Assembly: GCA_914767715.1 (NCBI GenBank)
Contig: OU612069.1
Location: 17,915,387-17,979,386, forward strand
Length of the DNA: 64,000 nucleotides
Direction: 5' to 3'
Source of the DNA: Membranipora membranacea
Taxonomy: Eukaryota > Bryozoa > Gymnolaemata > Cheilostomatida > Membraniporidae
The position numbers and the translations under genes are program-made. Of this stretch, positions 12,801 through 24,494 are shown piece by piece. How positions within the stretch are numbered: the first letter of the stretch is position 1; each line of letters opens with the position of its first letter. Under the pieces are notes generated by a model, which saw only the letters and a program-made list of their open reading frames with translations, was not told the origin of the DNA and did not search any database.

Positions 12801-13221
12801 AGTACACAGGAGAGGTATACACCCGAGGGTGCTGGGGGCTGGAACAATCAACAATGAAAGCTCCCCCAGTGGGGCTCGAACCCACAACTCCTGCGGCACT
12901 AATCGCCTGGCAGTGAATAGCAAGCGCGCTAACCGATTGCGCCATCTCACCATCCCCAAAAAAAGAATGGGTCGATGGCGCTAATTAGATAGCCCGCTAT
13001 TCACTACTCGGAGTTGTGTTCTCTCATCCCACAGCACATTCCAATCCACCATTGCCACCCTATGAAACACAGCGTACGTGTTAGGGTTATTGGCCTTACA
13101 TGGCCCATTGCTGGGACCCCTTGTAGTAGGTTTAGCTGTCTTTCCAGCTTGTCAGCATGTCTTTCCATGCTGTCACATGTCTTTCCATGCTGTCACATGT
13201 CTTTCCATGAGTCAGTCAGTA
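9833..13221 (-). repeat. Array of eight 425-bp tandem units with tRNA-like cores
   Basis: The period is exactly 425 bp, with unit starts at 9833, 10258, 10683, 11108, 11533, 11958, 12383 and 12808. The last unit stops about 11 bp short. Units are nearly identical: I saw single changes near 10695 (tatacaTccg) and near 12022 (gtgggActcg). Each unit holds a tRNA-like block, a short A-run on the plus strand, a unique segment, and three internal copies of a 'catgtctttccatg' motif spaced 21 bp. The array is bordered by the 8-bp direct repeat GTCAGTAT at 9821-9828 and 13215-13222. The long reading frames in every unit are artefacts of the repeat. The homogeneity suggests recent amplification or ongoing homogenisation. 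Confidence 0.9.
9885..12951 (-). ncRNA. Eight tRNA-like Pol III promoter blocks (one per 425-bp unit)
   Basis: Read on the minus strand, each block is 92 nt: 9885-9976, 10310-10401, 10735-10826, 11160-11251, 11585-11676, 12010-12101, 12435-12526 and 12860-12951. The A box TGGCGCAATCGG fits the eukaryotic consensus at every fixed base. The B box GGTTCGAGCCC fits with one pyrimidine choice, and the sixth copy reads GGTTCGAGTCC. D-stem (GCGC/GCGC) and T-stem (GTGGG/CCCAC) pair well. The acceptor ends (GGTGAGA against TGGGGGA) do not pair, and no good anticodon stem is visible. This is therefore a tRNA-derived promoter (SINE-head type), not a working tRNA. On the minus strand the next long T-run, seven Ts, lies just upstream of the neighbouring block. 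Confidence 0.7.
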
Positions 13222-13520
13222 TTGGCACTGGTAGTATTTGAATGTTTAGTAGAACATGCTCTAGCTAGTACAAGTCACTAGTACTAGCAATTTTTTCACA
13301 CTCACATGAGAGAGCTGCAACTATGGATGGATGTTGGAGTCAGTCAGCACTAAGGTAATTAAATATGATTTTATTCATACGTATTACTATTTGCTGTGTG
13401 TATGGACAGAGATGAGAGAGAGTGTGTGCCGTGTGTTGCCTCTGTCTCACTCAGAGACTAGAGTAGAGAGAGGCAACACTCACCAAACATGAGACAGAGA
13501 CTAGAGAGTTTTTGTTAGAT

Positions 13521-13558
13521 ATGTGTGTGTGTGTGTGTGTGTGCGGGCGTGTGTGTCG
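13521..13558. repeat. GT microsatellite
   Basis: A (GT)n run broken by a short GC-richer piece (gtgcgggcgtgtgtgt). It is preceded at 13400-13500 by sequence rich in 'gaga' and 'gtgtg' motifs with short inverted copies of 'ctctgtctc'. Confidence 0.8.
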
Positions 13559-14009
13559 GCCTTTATTACATCCAGTATCCATAGGCATATGCCTGCTGAA
13601 ATTGGCATTATTATCATTTTCTTATTGAGACGTTCCAGTTAGTGACCATATGCCTATCAATAAATAAGGCCCACTGCAGCTTGGCATATTAAGTCTCGTG
13701 GTTGGGGCCACTAGCTAGTTGACTTGCACAGCAATCTGCAGGTGATCCGTGAGATTGCAACAAAGAAGGTAGTGTAATGACTGCTCTAGCCCCAAACAAC
13801 ATTTAAAAAAAGGCCTATTTGTGGTATGTTGAGTCAGATCAGTTCAACCAAGGAATTCTCCTTGGTTCAACTTATTACAGAATAACAGTGATCATGACAG
13901 CATTATTTTGTGTTTGAAGCAAACCCCAACAGGCCTAGCTAGCCCATCCTGACACCTACTAAGCTTCATTCCATAATCCATTACATTCAATGCATTCAAT
14001 TTTGGGACT

Positions 14010-14384
14010 GTTAAATCACAGACAGCAGGTCACTGACAGTTGATTTGATGAGTTGCAGCCTTGTGTGTGTGTGGTTTGTGTTTGTTGTGGTGAAGATGGG
14101 AAGCTTGCATGAACCTAGTTATCGCGGCTGTGGAGCTTCTGTACCCGCCAATTACGTTGCTCAGACGAGTCACTTCTCTCTCATTGGTGAGAAGTTAATA
14201 TTCTGATCAATGAGAGAGAAGTGACTCATCTGAGCAACGTAATTGGCGGGTACAGAAGCTCCACAGCCGCGATAACTTGGTTCACGCAAGCTTCCCATCT
14301 TCACCACAACAAACACAAACCACACACCCACAAGGCTGCAACTCATCAAATCAACTGTCAGTGACCTGCTGTCTGTGGTTAAAT
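14010..14384. mobile_element. Long inverted-repeat (foldback/MITE) element with 7-bp TSD
   Basis: The element 14017-14377 is almost entirely two arms of about 165 bp that are near-perfect reverse complements, around a loop of about 30 bp at 14181-14211. Termini are CACAGACAGCAGG and its complement. Both ends are flanked by GTTAAAT (14010-14016 and 14378-14384). Differences between arms are few: for example 'catgaacct' faces 'ggttcacg', and the GT run is longer on the left. No transposase. A long hairpin transcript would form if it were transcribed. Family uncertain: termini beginning CA and a 7-8 bp duplication are compatible with a hAT-type non-autonomous element. Confidence 0.75.
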
Positions 14385-15850
14385 TGACATAATTATGAAT
14401 AGGGGCAACACAATGCAATTATAATCATAAGTATACAGTCAATTGGTAGGATGAAAAGGAATACTCAATTCAGTTTATAATTATATAGTAACATAACTGG
14501 GACCCAAAACACAGCGTGCTACGCATGTTTGCTAAAAGTTAACCAACCAATGCTGTGAATGTATTGGCGTAGATACAATAGGCCTAATTGAGCAAAGTTG
14601 GTTTTGAAGTACTTCAGCAGCTTATCTTGACTATGGCTTAGCTTGTCAATACAGGCTAAGGTTGGCCTCAATCCACTCTCTCCTCCATCATTGTCATCAC
14701 ATTTGCCGATTTTTTTGGGTTGTTGCTGGCAAAGAGGCGTAGTGGTAATTTCTAGGTCCTTTTAATATTTCTTGGGCACTAAGGCTACAGTGAATAGAGT
14801 GATTTACAATCCAGTTAAAATTGCATCACGCATACTATTCCGAAAATAAAATTTAGCAGTCCTAAAATTTGGTCTGTTCATCATGTAACATTTGCTTCTG
14901 TCGTGAGGTTGGGATTACACCTCGAACTAAACATCTTGCTCGAGTCAGAGTTAGTTTACTAGCCATATCTACGGAATTTGTGCAATTTATGTAATAGTAT
15001 TATTCATAGTTACTCTAGTGTTCAGAAGTAGACTTGTTGTTAGTGTGGATCTAACTGAAACAAGCACATTAGGTCGATCTTAATGTAGTCCCAGATTAAC
15101 TCCAAACCATGTCTACACTTTGTGTGATTCAGGATCAGAAGTAGCCCAGTTGATAAAGCACCGGTCTCACAATCGCAAGGGATCAGACTCTTGAACACTA
15201 AGCCCAGCTGACCGAAAATCTAATTACATGCTTTCCACAACCAGTCGCATTAGCAACAATTCTGTTCTGTGCTGGTGACCCAAAATAGAAAAGTTTTATT
15301 ATCTATTACCAAGTATCCTGATATTATCTGACGTTACCTCAGGTAGATATGGGAAAACTTGTAATGAATGATCTCCCCACAATGAATAGCAGACCCTTCA
15401 CTATGGAAGTGCTCAGTATTTTTTGAAAAATGTTGAGGATAGCTAAATTCTGGGTTAAGTTGGCTTAATAGGTCTAGTAACATCATTAAACACAAACCCC
15501 AGAATTGTATTCACATGCTATTTGCACCACAGAGTTTCCATCATAGTTCATTTCACTTTTTTTTTTATAGTCTTAATGTTCTTGTTTATAGATACTAACT
15601 CAAGTCAAAGAACCGTGGCGTTAATAGGGATACCCACCTAACGAGACCATAGCTATGAAAGGTGAAGCATCTGTTGAGGCTCGACTTTCACTCCAGCATG
15701 TTATAGCTATGTTATATGCTAGTTCACTCTTAGGAATTACGGTTGGTGCGTTACCTCCCATCAGTTACATGACTTCAAACTTTTCCATCACTCACAACAT
15801 AATATATTTATATTTCAACCATTGTTGCCTATTTTTTTATATAGAATAGA
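14385..15850. other. No gene; one tRNA-like remnant inside
   Basis: Mostly featureless AT-rich DNA. Positions 15134-15210 (plus strand) hold a decayed tRNA-like piece with an A box at 15142-15153 (tagcccagttga) and a poor B box near 15180 (ggatcagactc). It is probably an old SINE head. Confidence 0.45.
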
Positions 15851-15859
15851 GGATTGTCA

Positions 15860-17600
15860 GATATCAGTTTTGATCATTGTTGTAATGATCTAGGCCTACT
15901 GATAAATTGTCAGTGCCAACTCTCAATTCTGCATCCAATAACTTTGTTGACCATTGATAAGCTCTACCTGCTTTGAAGTGTCTTCTCAAATTTCTATGGT
16001 TAATGTTTTTCAGTCTTTTTAGATTTAGATGAGTCTCCAGACACAAGGATTGACTTAGAAGCTGTCTTGACTCTACTCTACCCACTTGGATAGTCTGCAA
16101 GCTTTCCAATATCAGGTAAGGTATCTACCAGATAAACATTACTTCTCCCGGTCATTCAGTTATTGATTCCCAATTTCAGTATTGGTTCCTACGTCTGCGT
16201 ATTACACAATGTTCATTTCCTGGTGTCACAAAAGCTGCAGCATGTGAAGGTCAACCTGCAAATTACAGCTCTTTTAAAAAAGTTTGATCTCTCTGCTATA
16301 TTTGTGTAGGAGTTTCCTTCCCGTGAAAAAGTTAAGGCTAGACAACTTTGCAATGGGATGAATTCATCGCTAACTTTCAATTGTCTACTCTCAAAACAGA
16401 GAAGGAAAACTCCTTGCAAATCCACTTTCACCAAAGTCAAATTTTAATTGGCTCTCCCTGGTGTCATGCGCCCTGAGGTTAGGGTCCTACAATACTCCAA
16501 GATTAGTCTATTGTCTCTATTATTCCAACCACACTTTTTTAAGTCACTCAGCCTCATAACACTTAGATTTAATTTCTTCAATGTTTGATGAAGTTATGTT
16601 GTTCTTTGCAGGAAAAGATTTTTATTTACAAGCACGTGAATGATAACATCTCACAGATCCTATCATCGAATGAGTTGTAAGTAGAACACAGGTTTCAAGC
16701 TCCTTCCAAATCATATCACATGAGGCTCTGATAGGAAAATGTAGTATACATTCTTCAAGACTGAGTGATGCATGGAGCAGCGGTTGTTTCCTTAATTTAT
16801 TGTAAACTATGGTGAATCGCTGATATATATTATATATATCTCATTGCTTCAAATCTTGTCTTTTTTCTACAGAAGCGTTGGGTGGGCATATGCAAAAAAA
16901 GTGAAGTCGCCCAGCATCAAAAAAAATTGAGATCTGTTTGTATGTGAGAAATTCTATAACATCATTTAATACAAAATCTAATTTTGCATTAAAGAATTTG
17001 ACACATACAAATTTGAAGTATGACGTAATTCTACCAAGGAGTAACTGGGGGCTGGTACTCATTGTTGATTTGTTCCTTTGATTAGCAAGTATTCGCAAAA
17101 TGTCATTGCATTCTTCTAGTTATCTGCATAAATGTATCAGCTTGATTATTGTGGTTATTTCTTTTCAGAAGATCTAGTAGGGTTGCCGAAAGCAAGAGTT
17201 GAATTATGAGCTGTCTTGACCCTACCCTTCATTTAAATAGCCTTCTCGGATAGTCTTCTAACATCAGGTGAGACATCGATCTGATAAACATTTGGCCTTA
17301 TATATTCGCCTGGTCCCTCAGGCATCACTTCCAAATTTCCGTATCTCATCATACGATGTCCTTGGCCTTGTATAATAGCAGTTGAAGGAGTTTTAGCTGC
17401 AATCTTAAGACATCTTCATTTTAAATTTGATGAGGTGTAGTCAGGTGGAAAATCTATGTAAATTTCATTTGTCTGCTTCATTGTGTCGGAGTTCCCTTCC
17501 CGTGCAGTACATAGTAGTACATGGTCTTGTCATAGCCCATGAAATTTATTGTTTTTCATTGACATGACTTCAATAAACTTTCTGTGTTTGAAATGAAATA
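15860..17600 (+). repeat. Diverged tandem duplication, spacing about 1.18 kb
   Basis: Landmarks recur in order: 'gaagctgtcttgac' (16057) and 'gagctgtcttgac' (17208); 'atatcaggtaaggtatct' (16112) and 'acatcaggtgagacatcg' (17263); 'gataaacatt' after each; 'ggagtttccttcccgtg' (16309) and 'ggagttcccttcccgtg' (17489). Both copies have a 'tcag|gtaag'-like junction, so an exon relic is possible, but stop codons interrupt every frame I followed. No product is assigned. Confidence 0.5.
17545..17550 (-). terminator. Poly(A) signal AATAAA for the unknown gene at 17673-21399
   Basis: AATAAA on the minus strand, about 125 nt past the TAA/TAG-type stop of the last exon, in the expected position for 3' end formation. 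Inferred from motif and spacing only. Confidence 0.45.
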
Positions 17601-17672
17601 TGAAGAAGATAAAAAATAACCTAGACTGAATAAGTTGATAAAAATGTATTTATCCTAGTTTTTGAGACTAGC

Positions 17673-20600
17673 TCATATGGGTTTAATTGGCTTTAAATAA
17701 TGCTGGCAGATCCTCAGGTACAACTTATTCTGTTTGAATTGTCCTTCATCGCTCCTTTGATCAAGCAAGGTGTGAAGATTTGTTATCAGAGTCCTCAGAT
17801 GTTGTTTAACTTCCTGATGTTTCTTGATGTATAGTTGTTTTGCAAGAGTGTTGGCGGTCTGTTGGGCCCTCTTCCTTGTATGCATGAAGTTCAAAATCTT
17901 TTGTCTAGGCAGGCCGTTCTTGGTCCATAGTCTTGTCATTATCGCCTCTACAATTTAAAAAAACTGTTATCGTCAATGTTTACTCTCAGTTTTTATTAAG
18001 ATTCGTCAGTCTGAAGCATGTTATATTACCGGGCAGGTGAAAGGCTGGTATCATGTTTTGCAGGATAAACTGCACGGTCATATTGGTGAGCATTATTACA
18101 TCTGAGTTGGTGACTTAGGGATTGTAAGTTGCTGTAACCTGAATCCTGTGTCCATCTTACAAGTAAGTATCGTTCTGTGGAGGCTGATTGTATACCCTAG
18201 GAGATTAGATTTAAGCTAGAGTTTAGTTTGGTTATTTAGGATGTGACTTGTTGTTAGCTAGAGCTTAGTTTTGGCAAGCGGAGTAAGTAAAGAGAATGAG
18301 TAAATGTTAGGTAGAATTAGGCTAACTTTTCCTCTAACGAATAATTCACTCTTTTAGGGTACAATGTGCTGCCTGTCAGAAATTTATACCTTTGTCTTGA
18401 AAAGTCTCTGTTGACACTCCTGTTGCAGTCTCTGTTCCTCTTGCCTCTTCTGGATTACCATCTACATCATAATGAAATTCAGTGAGTTGTTAATATCTCT
18501 ATTAGATACTATCTATGGTCTCTGCTTTTACATAATAAAAAGTCAGTATATGATATCACTGTGCATGATGTGAGGTAGTCTGAGCCCCCCAGACTTTGCC
18601 CCCTGTCCGACGGCCCCCCGGAGGGGAAAAAGTCTGAGAACAATGCAGGATTTCGATGGAGTTGTCTGCTCTTGAGTGTTATAAGTTAATCAAGGGGAGC
18701 ACTAAAACTGCAATATCTATTGATTTCTATTCATGCCACCTACTATATTGCTCCAGGTATGAGAGTATTCCAGTCAGACTCTGGGAAAAGTAGCCTCATG
18801 TTTGGGAAATACCCATGAGCAGAGATATTCACTGCCAAGTAGTGAAGAAAATGTCAGCCAGAATTTCTTTCATTTTGAATAAGGGCGGTCATCCATGACA
18901 TTGACAAAAGGTCATACAATGTGTATTATTGGACCCTAGGCTATATGAAGTAAGATTAATGTAGAAGTAATGAGAGGAAAAATCCAAGCAAATCCTGCAC
19001 AGTGCGTAGACTAGATGTGAGGGTTTCTGATTTATCTATGGAGCTATTATTGATGAGACCCACCTGCTGCGGTTACTGTGTCAGGGGTAACATGGTCAAT
19101 AATTGCATCGAAGACCAAGTCTTCCTCTTCATCGCTGTCTTCGGCAGGTGTTCTCTGGTACTCTGCATATGAAACAGAAATATGGTTGTTATAGCTCACA
19201 TCAGAAATAATAGTGTGTGTCTAACAGCAAATCTATTCGATTTCTATTCCCCTGATCTCTATTTCCCACTCAAATATTTTCTATTGTCAATAGCAAGGAT
19301 ATAAACAATTAACCTACCAAATTCCTCTTCCCTGTTCTCTCCATCCAACAACTGAGGTGTGTCCTCTATCAGGTCTGCATCTAAAAATATTTTGATATAA
19401 TTGTACAACCGAAATTGTGAAGGGGACTCCCATGTTCAACAATAGAGCCTGTGTGATATTATGCTGGTTCAGAAGAATCTCATCCTCTGCGAAAGATATG
19501 TTCCCTGACACCCAAGGTGGTCAGGTTCATTGACTGTAAAACAATTACTTGTATTAGCTCACCATGAGCAGTGGTAGTTGTCTCAGTAGGGGCCTCCCAT
19601 TCATCTTCAGCTAAAGTAGCGGAGTCTGCAATGACATATAATACATAAATACACCCTTTCAACAACATGACTTTACCAATTTCTTTATTTTTCAATAAAG
19701 ATGGGATAATTTTTTTGTGTCAAATGTAAACCCTTCAGGTTTACCCTCAAACTCTTTAGCACGTTCTCTAATGCTACAATAGTGACAGGGTTTTAGCACT
19801 AGGCTTGGGTCAGAGAAGCCAGCTGCTACAGCACCACAGTGACAAGGATAGTGTCCTCCCATCGATTGGCCTGCCTCAAACTCTCTAGCTAGTAGATCAC
19901 CTTTAAAAAAAATGGTGACAAATATTAAATTTACATGCTGTGTGATAACACTACATGAGACAGTCAACATTCAGTAGTTTTGTGTATTTCCAAAGTACCT
20001 GTTCGATGACTAACCTGAGAAAATTCTGGCTTTGTCATTGTATTCTCTGCCATTATGTTCTGATGGTATTGCAGTGGTCATAAGTTCCTCCACCCTCTCC
20101 TGTATGTACCTCATCTGCTCATCAATGGATGAGTCTGACCTTGCCAACATATGCAGAAAAGGTCTCTCCACTATTGATTGAATATTCCCTATCCTGCAAC
20201 AACAAAAAAATACAAGCTTTGTCTCTTTTTGCCATTGAGAGTATCCCACAATTATTTTTTCTGCAATTCCCAGTCATATCAAATCAATCAATGACGGAGC
20301 AGCTAGCGGTTAAGTATTCTCATGCTGTGATTTAGCATGATATTGCTAGCTCGTCTATAGAATTCAAACAGTAAATCTCATTTTACAAATATCCACAAGC
20401 TGTTGTTGTCCCATTTCTTAATGTTGAATGTTGTGGTACACACAACATTACACCACTATTACACCACTTGATCTGATCCATGTACGCCTTGCCCTAGTTT
20501 GTGTTTCAAAGCTGAACCCTTCTTCTTTTGCGAATTCTTGCAGTACCTAGAATACATCAGAATATGCCAAATAATTGATTAAATCATAATGGGCCGAGAT

Positions 20601-21399
20601 GTACTGCAATTTGGTACAGCAAAATTTAAAACATAGTGCAACATGCCTTTTATTTCTATATGAATAATTGATATGGGAAAATGGGCGTTGACTTATTCTT
20701 ATTCAAATTCAATACAAGTGTTAGCCCTTGCAACTATCATAAATCAAGATTGGCTAATGGAAGCATACCTGTGAGGCATTCAGTGTTTTTCCGTCTTTCG
20801 CTTTCAACCCAGCATGTCTCGCTAACCTACTCCACCTTCTGTTCATTCTGTCACTCAGATCCTTATTCTCATCTGCCTGTTCTTCCAACTCAGTTCGTAC
20901 TCTGTCTCTGTCAAAAGCGTAGCTGTCCAACGGTCCGATGTGAGCTTTTTTAGCGTGTTGTACGTGCGTGCTGTGAGCCGCCATCCGTTGCCTCTCATAG
21001 CTTGATACTGACATTGTCTCACTAAACAGAGCCCGCTTGTTAGGTTGTATCAGATCCTTGTCCTGCTCCTGTCTTGACTCCTTGATAATTTGTTTTTTGA
21101 TATTGAGAGGAATGTTGTTAACTGTTAGTCGCTGTTGTGGTGTTCTCTCATTGTGTTCAATGCTTACATTGATTGGCTGCAGAGCTTGAGGTGTTCGAGC
21201 CTCCGAGGAAAGAACAGTTCTTGTAAATACAATATTTATTTTTTTTAGCTTGAACTCAGGATGGCTTTTAACACACTCCTTGCACTTGAGTACTACATGG
21301 CGAATTTTATCAGTTCGATGAAGCTGGTTCCAGGACTCTGTTGAAAATGCCTCATGGAAGTCTTTCATAGAAGAAGCAGTGGAGTTCTCAAAATGTTTC
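17673..21399 (-). CDS. Nine-exon gene of unknown function, 5' end not found
   Basis: Exons on the minus strand: 21399-20769, 20546-20465, 20188-20015, 19900-19745, 19625-19563, 19380-19318, 19162-19064, 18461-18390 and 17947-17673. Each junction has GT/AG borders and the reading phase carries through all nine, giving about 537 residues and a stop. Exons four to eight are all phase 1 at both ends. The first exon is basic and polar, with a C-K-E-C pair near its start and a charged segment R-T-E-L-E-E-Q-A-D-E-N-K-D-L. Exon four has C-H-C...C-H-Y-C, a possible zinc site. Exons five to eight are short acidic pieces (for example E-D-S-D-E-E-E-D). The last exon is basic and helical (L-A-K-Q-L-Y-I-K-K-H-Q-E-V-K-Q). 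I recognise no family. A nuclear protein or a domesticated transposon protein are both possible. An extra 5' exon may lie near 21650-21720, but its phase does not fit. Confidence 0.65.
18575..18640. repeat. GC-rich dispersed repeat, copy 1
   Basis: The segment 'tagtctgagccccccagac' followed by 'tttgccccctgtccgacggc' closely matches 60218-60266. It stands out against the AT-rich surroundings and ends in an inverted 'agtctgag'. Likely ends of an unidentified interspersed element. It lies in an intron of the unknown gene. Confidence 0.45.
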
Positions 21400-23390
21400 C
21401 TGTAGCAAGGAGGAAGAAAATCTCTGTTTACAGTAGGTACTAAACATATAAAATTTTATGTATCATAAGGTTCATAATGAAAATTGAATCACAGAGTGAG
21501 AATATGCAGAGGGGATACTTCAATGATAGTCATAGTCTCTTTAGTTTGTGATTGGGGGGGGGGGGGGGCTTCGTCAAGCTAGCTACATTCAAGATTTACT
21601 AATCATGTAAATTACAATGGTAATTTGTCATGCATACATACCTACCTATGATAGACCAAGTTTTGTCCATTTGCCTGCATTCGAAGTTCCTCCCCATCCA
21701 CTGGTCACGCTGCAGCGTGACCAGCGGAAAGGAGCAACTGGAATACAAGCAATTGGATTAAACTTGATCTAACCTATGGCGGGCATAATATTGTTGACAT
21801 TAATCATGACAACTCACTGGTTTGCAACTTTTTTGTAATGTCCACATTTCAACCTATACGCACACCATATAATTGTCATTTTGGCTAGGTGAATAGGCTA
21901 TGAGTTATTTGGGGTAACAAAATAAGTCATATCATAAAGATTTATGTGTGAGCTGAGTCAGTACACGGACATTTCCTGAATTTGTTGCCCAAGTCTATCA
22001 ACTGTCAAGACATAAATATCTATGTGAGATAACCTATTTCAAGAACCCATATAACTCGGTGCCTATGTATCCTAGCCCAAAATACCAACAATATGGTGTA
22101 GTTTGAAGGTTGGACGTTTTACAAATGCTGGAAACCAGTTTTTAGGATAAGTATCAAACAAGTTATGGCTCATCATAGGTAGGTATGTCTGCAAGAAAAA
22201 GGCCACTGTAACATATAGAGATGACAAGCTGTACACAACTTTCCCCTAGCTAATCCAAAATCCACAGACACTATAACTATCAGTAATTTCCCCTGTGTCT
22301 GTATATCCCTGCTATCACTACTGTAACCAGGCCTAGTGAAGAAGGTGTGAAATATCCCAGTAATAACAAAACCTAGTTGGCTGTATGCTATGTATGTATT
22401 AAAAAAGGGCTTGTATGAGAATATCCCACAATGCAATTTATTGGGAATTCCTCATAAACATAGAAATGGACACTACAGGCTAAGAGCGTCCTCCTAAATC
22501 AGTGCTTCCCTCATGACGCAAAGTTACTGTCCTATCCACTTTGGTTGTGGCATCGCAATGATTCATGATATGCAAGCTCATGGAGATTTTCTCATTCTGA
22601 AACAATGTGACTAGCAATTTAGACAGAAAGATGGTTTTAAAGGTATCAAATGAAATATACTCTTTTCACGTAGTCATGTCAATGTATAAAAGTGTCTCAT
22701 TTACATTACAAAATTTTCCCAATATTATGCTTACTGTCAGTTCATTAGGCCAGTTTGGGCAGAGCCGAGGCATATCATGTCTTCAGACTTTTCATCTTAA
22801 TTGCAATGACCGATCACAAAGCTGCACTCTATGGAGAAACATGTTGCAGACTTTAGTCCCTGGACAATTTCATAGATATTGGCACAAGAAAGAGTATATA
22901 TATATATAGGTACAAACTGATTGGATACACAGCTTTTTAACCATCCCTCCTCCACCACCACAACCACCGAGGGAACAAACTTGTTCTATAGATATCACCC
23001 GTAAACAACTGTGGAGATCAAATTATCTAAAGTGCCATGCACTACACAGCGATCAAGGTGACTTGGTTGTGTTGTAACTCCTGTGTCTCTCGATGATTGC
23101 TGAGACTTTTTCCTTTTCCTAAGTTCACCATACTAAAATTCCATCGAGAGCCAAGAGCAAGAACCATGAAGAACAAAGACTTAATGTTCTGAGCTCAGAT
23201 TTTAAGCATTTAGCTGACAAAAATACATTTGAAATTAAACCTTACTGAAAGACCATCAGTGTTTCCCATCTTTGGTTTACATATCTGACAGCTGGAAAAA
23301 TCAGATGCAGTTAATCAAGTAAAATGTTGAGCAAAACCTTAAATTTTCAATCGGCGATGCACCATTTTTTGAATACAAATGCTATAGGCC
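21400..23390. other. No gene supported; poly-G run and a perfect palindrome
   Basis: Contains a run of 15 Gs at 21554-21568 and a 24-bp perfect palindrome at 21701-21724 (half-site CTGGTCACGCTG). Reading frames are short and lack splice context. Confidence 0.5.
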
Positions 23391-23692
23391 AGAAGCAGCT
23401 ACAACACAAGTTGTTGTGGAAGCGGACTGATCACGTTGTATACTTGATTAATATATGCTCTGTAAAACTCTCCAGGTGTACCCAATTGTAGTGGTCATAT
23501 ATAGAAATTAGAAGGTGTTTTGCTTTTACCTCAATTGTATTGGGACATAACTCCTATTCTGTCCTATGCGCTACAGTGAACAAGTGGATACCACAGTGTC
23601 GCTGCGTCATAAGGAATGCACTGAATTAGAGAGGACACTGAGCCTGCACCAAATAGCCAATAGTTTCCAGTCTAGAGTATTTATACGTTTAT
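23391..23692 (+). repeat. Dispersed composite repeat, copy 1
   Basis: The left part, 23391-23565, matches 40333-40500 over shared landmarks (ggccagaagcagc, actgatcacgtt, gtagtggtcatat, ataactcctattctg). The right part, 23569-23692, matches 28109-28219 (cgctaca, agtggata, cagtgtcgctgcg, ggaatgc, ttccagtctaga). Two repeat families therefore abut here, or one longer family is variously truncated. No coding content. Confidence 0.6.
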
Positions 23693-24494
23693 GGAATTCC
23701 CAGTGAGATTTATTCTGATCAGTATGATGATTACAAATTATCATCCTCGGAATTCTACTGGATTTTCTAGTAGTGTTTGTTAATGTTGTAATATTGGGAT
23801 ATTGCATTGCCTAGGTGTGCTGATTGGACATGTTTTACAGTCAATGCTATAAAATTTGATCATCATGCGTCGCTAGTATTATTTTTGTTTCACTTTATCC
23901 TAAAATATCTGATCTTGTCCACATGCAATTCCGTTTGTGCTGCTAGGCAGAATATCGCCAGTAGTTTATTAAAAAGTCAAGAAATTTAGGTAAACTCATA
24001 AAACTGCACTTCTCTACCATATTTCCTGACCAATGAGTGCAAGCCTCCCTATAATCTTATCTCAAACCTGCTGTAATCTCTCTACCATTGATATAGGGCC
24101 GAGTTAGTTCTAAATTGACACTGTTGACAGGGTGTCACTAAGTTCTTGAATTAACTACTGGCAATATGCTTAAAATTTGATGCCAAATAAACTGAACCTA
24201 TCATATAGACACTAGGCGTTGATGGTTACGATGGTTTTATGTTTATTTTTCACCCAGTAGACATGCCATTATCATTTATAAAACATTGGAGCGCTGTTGA
24301 AAAGAAGCACAACTCAAGTGAATAATCAAATATTTAAAATTTATCAACCTTTAAAAGGGACTTTAATTTTCTACAGATTTGCACATTGTGCGACACACCT
24401 CGTCTTTGCCTGACCAGACAGCTATGTCCACTTTGACTGCACAGGGTTACTCAAACCTGAAAAAATTACCAATTATATTACCTAACATGCTTAC

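Noticed and set aside
9833-13221. CRISPR array
   Set aside because: Long, contiguous identical units without short spacers, in a eukaryotic genome. This is a satellite-like array.
9716-13281. Repeated plus-strand reading frames of 131 and 87 codons and minus-strand frames of 63 codons
   Set aside because: They recur every 425 bp only because the unit is repeated. The shared peptide containing L-E-P-T-T-P-A is the well-known false translation of a tRNA T-arm region.
14170-14418. 82-codon minus-strand frame
   Set aside because: Lies within the arms of the inverted-repeat element and has no domain.
15134-15210. tRNA gene on the plus strand
   Set aside because: The B box is degenerate and the arms do not pair; best read as an old SINE head.
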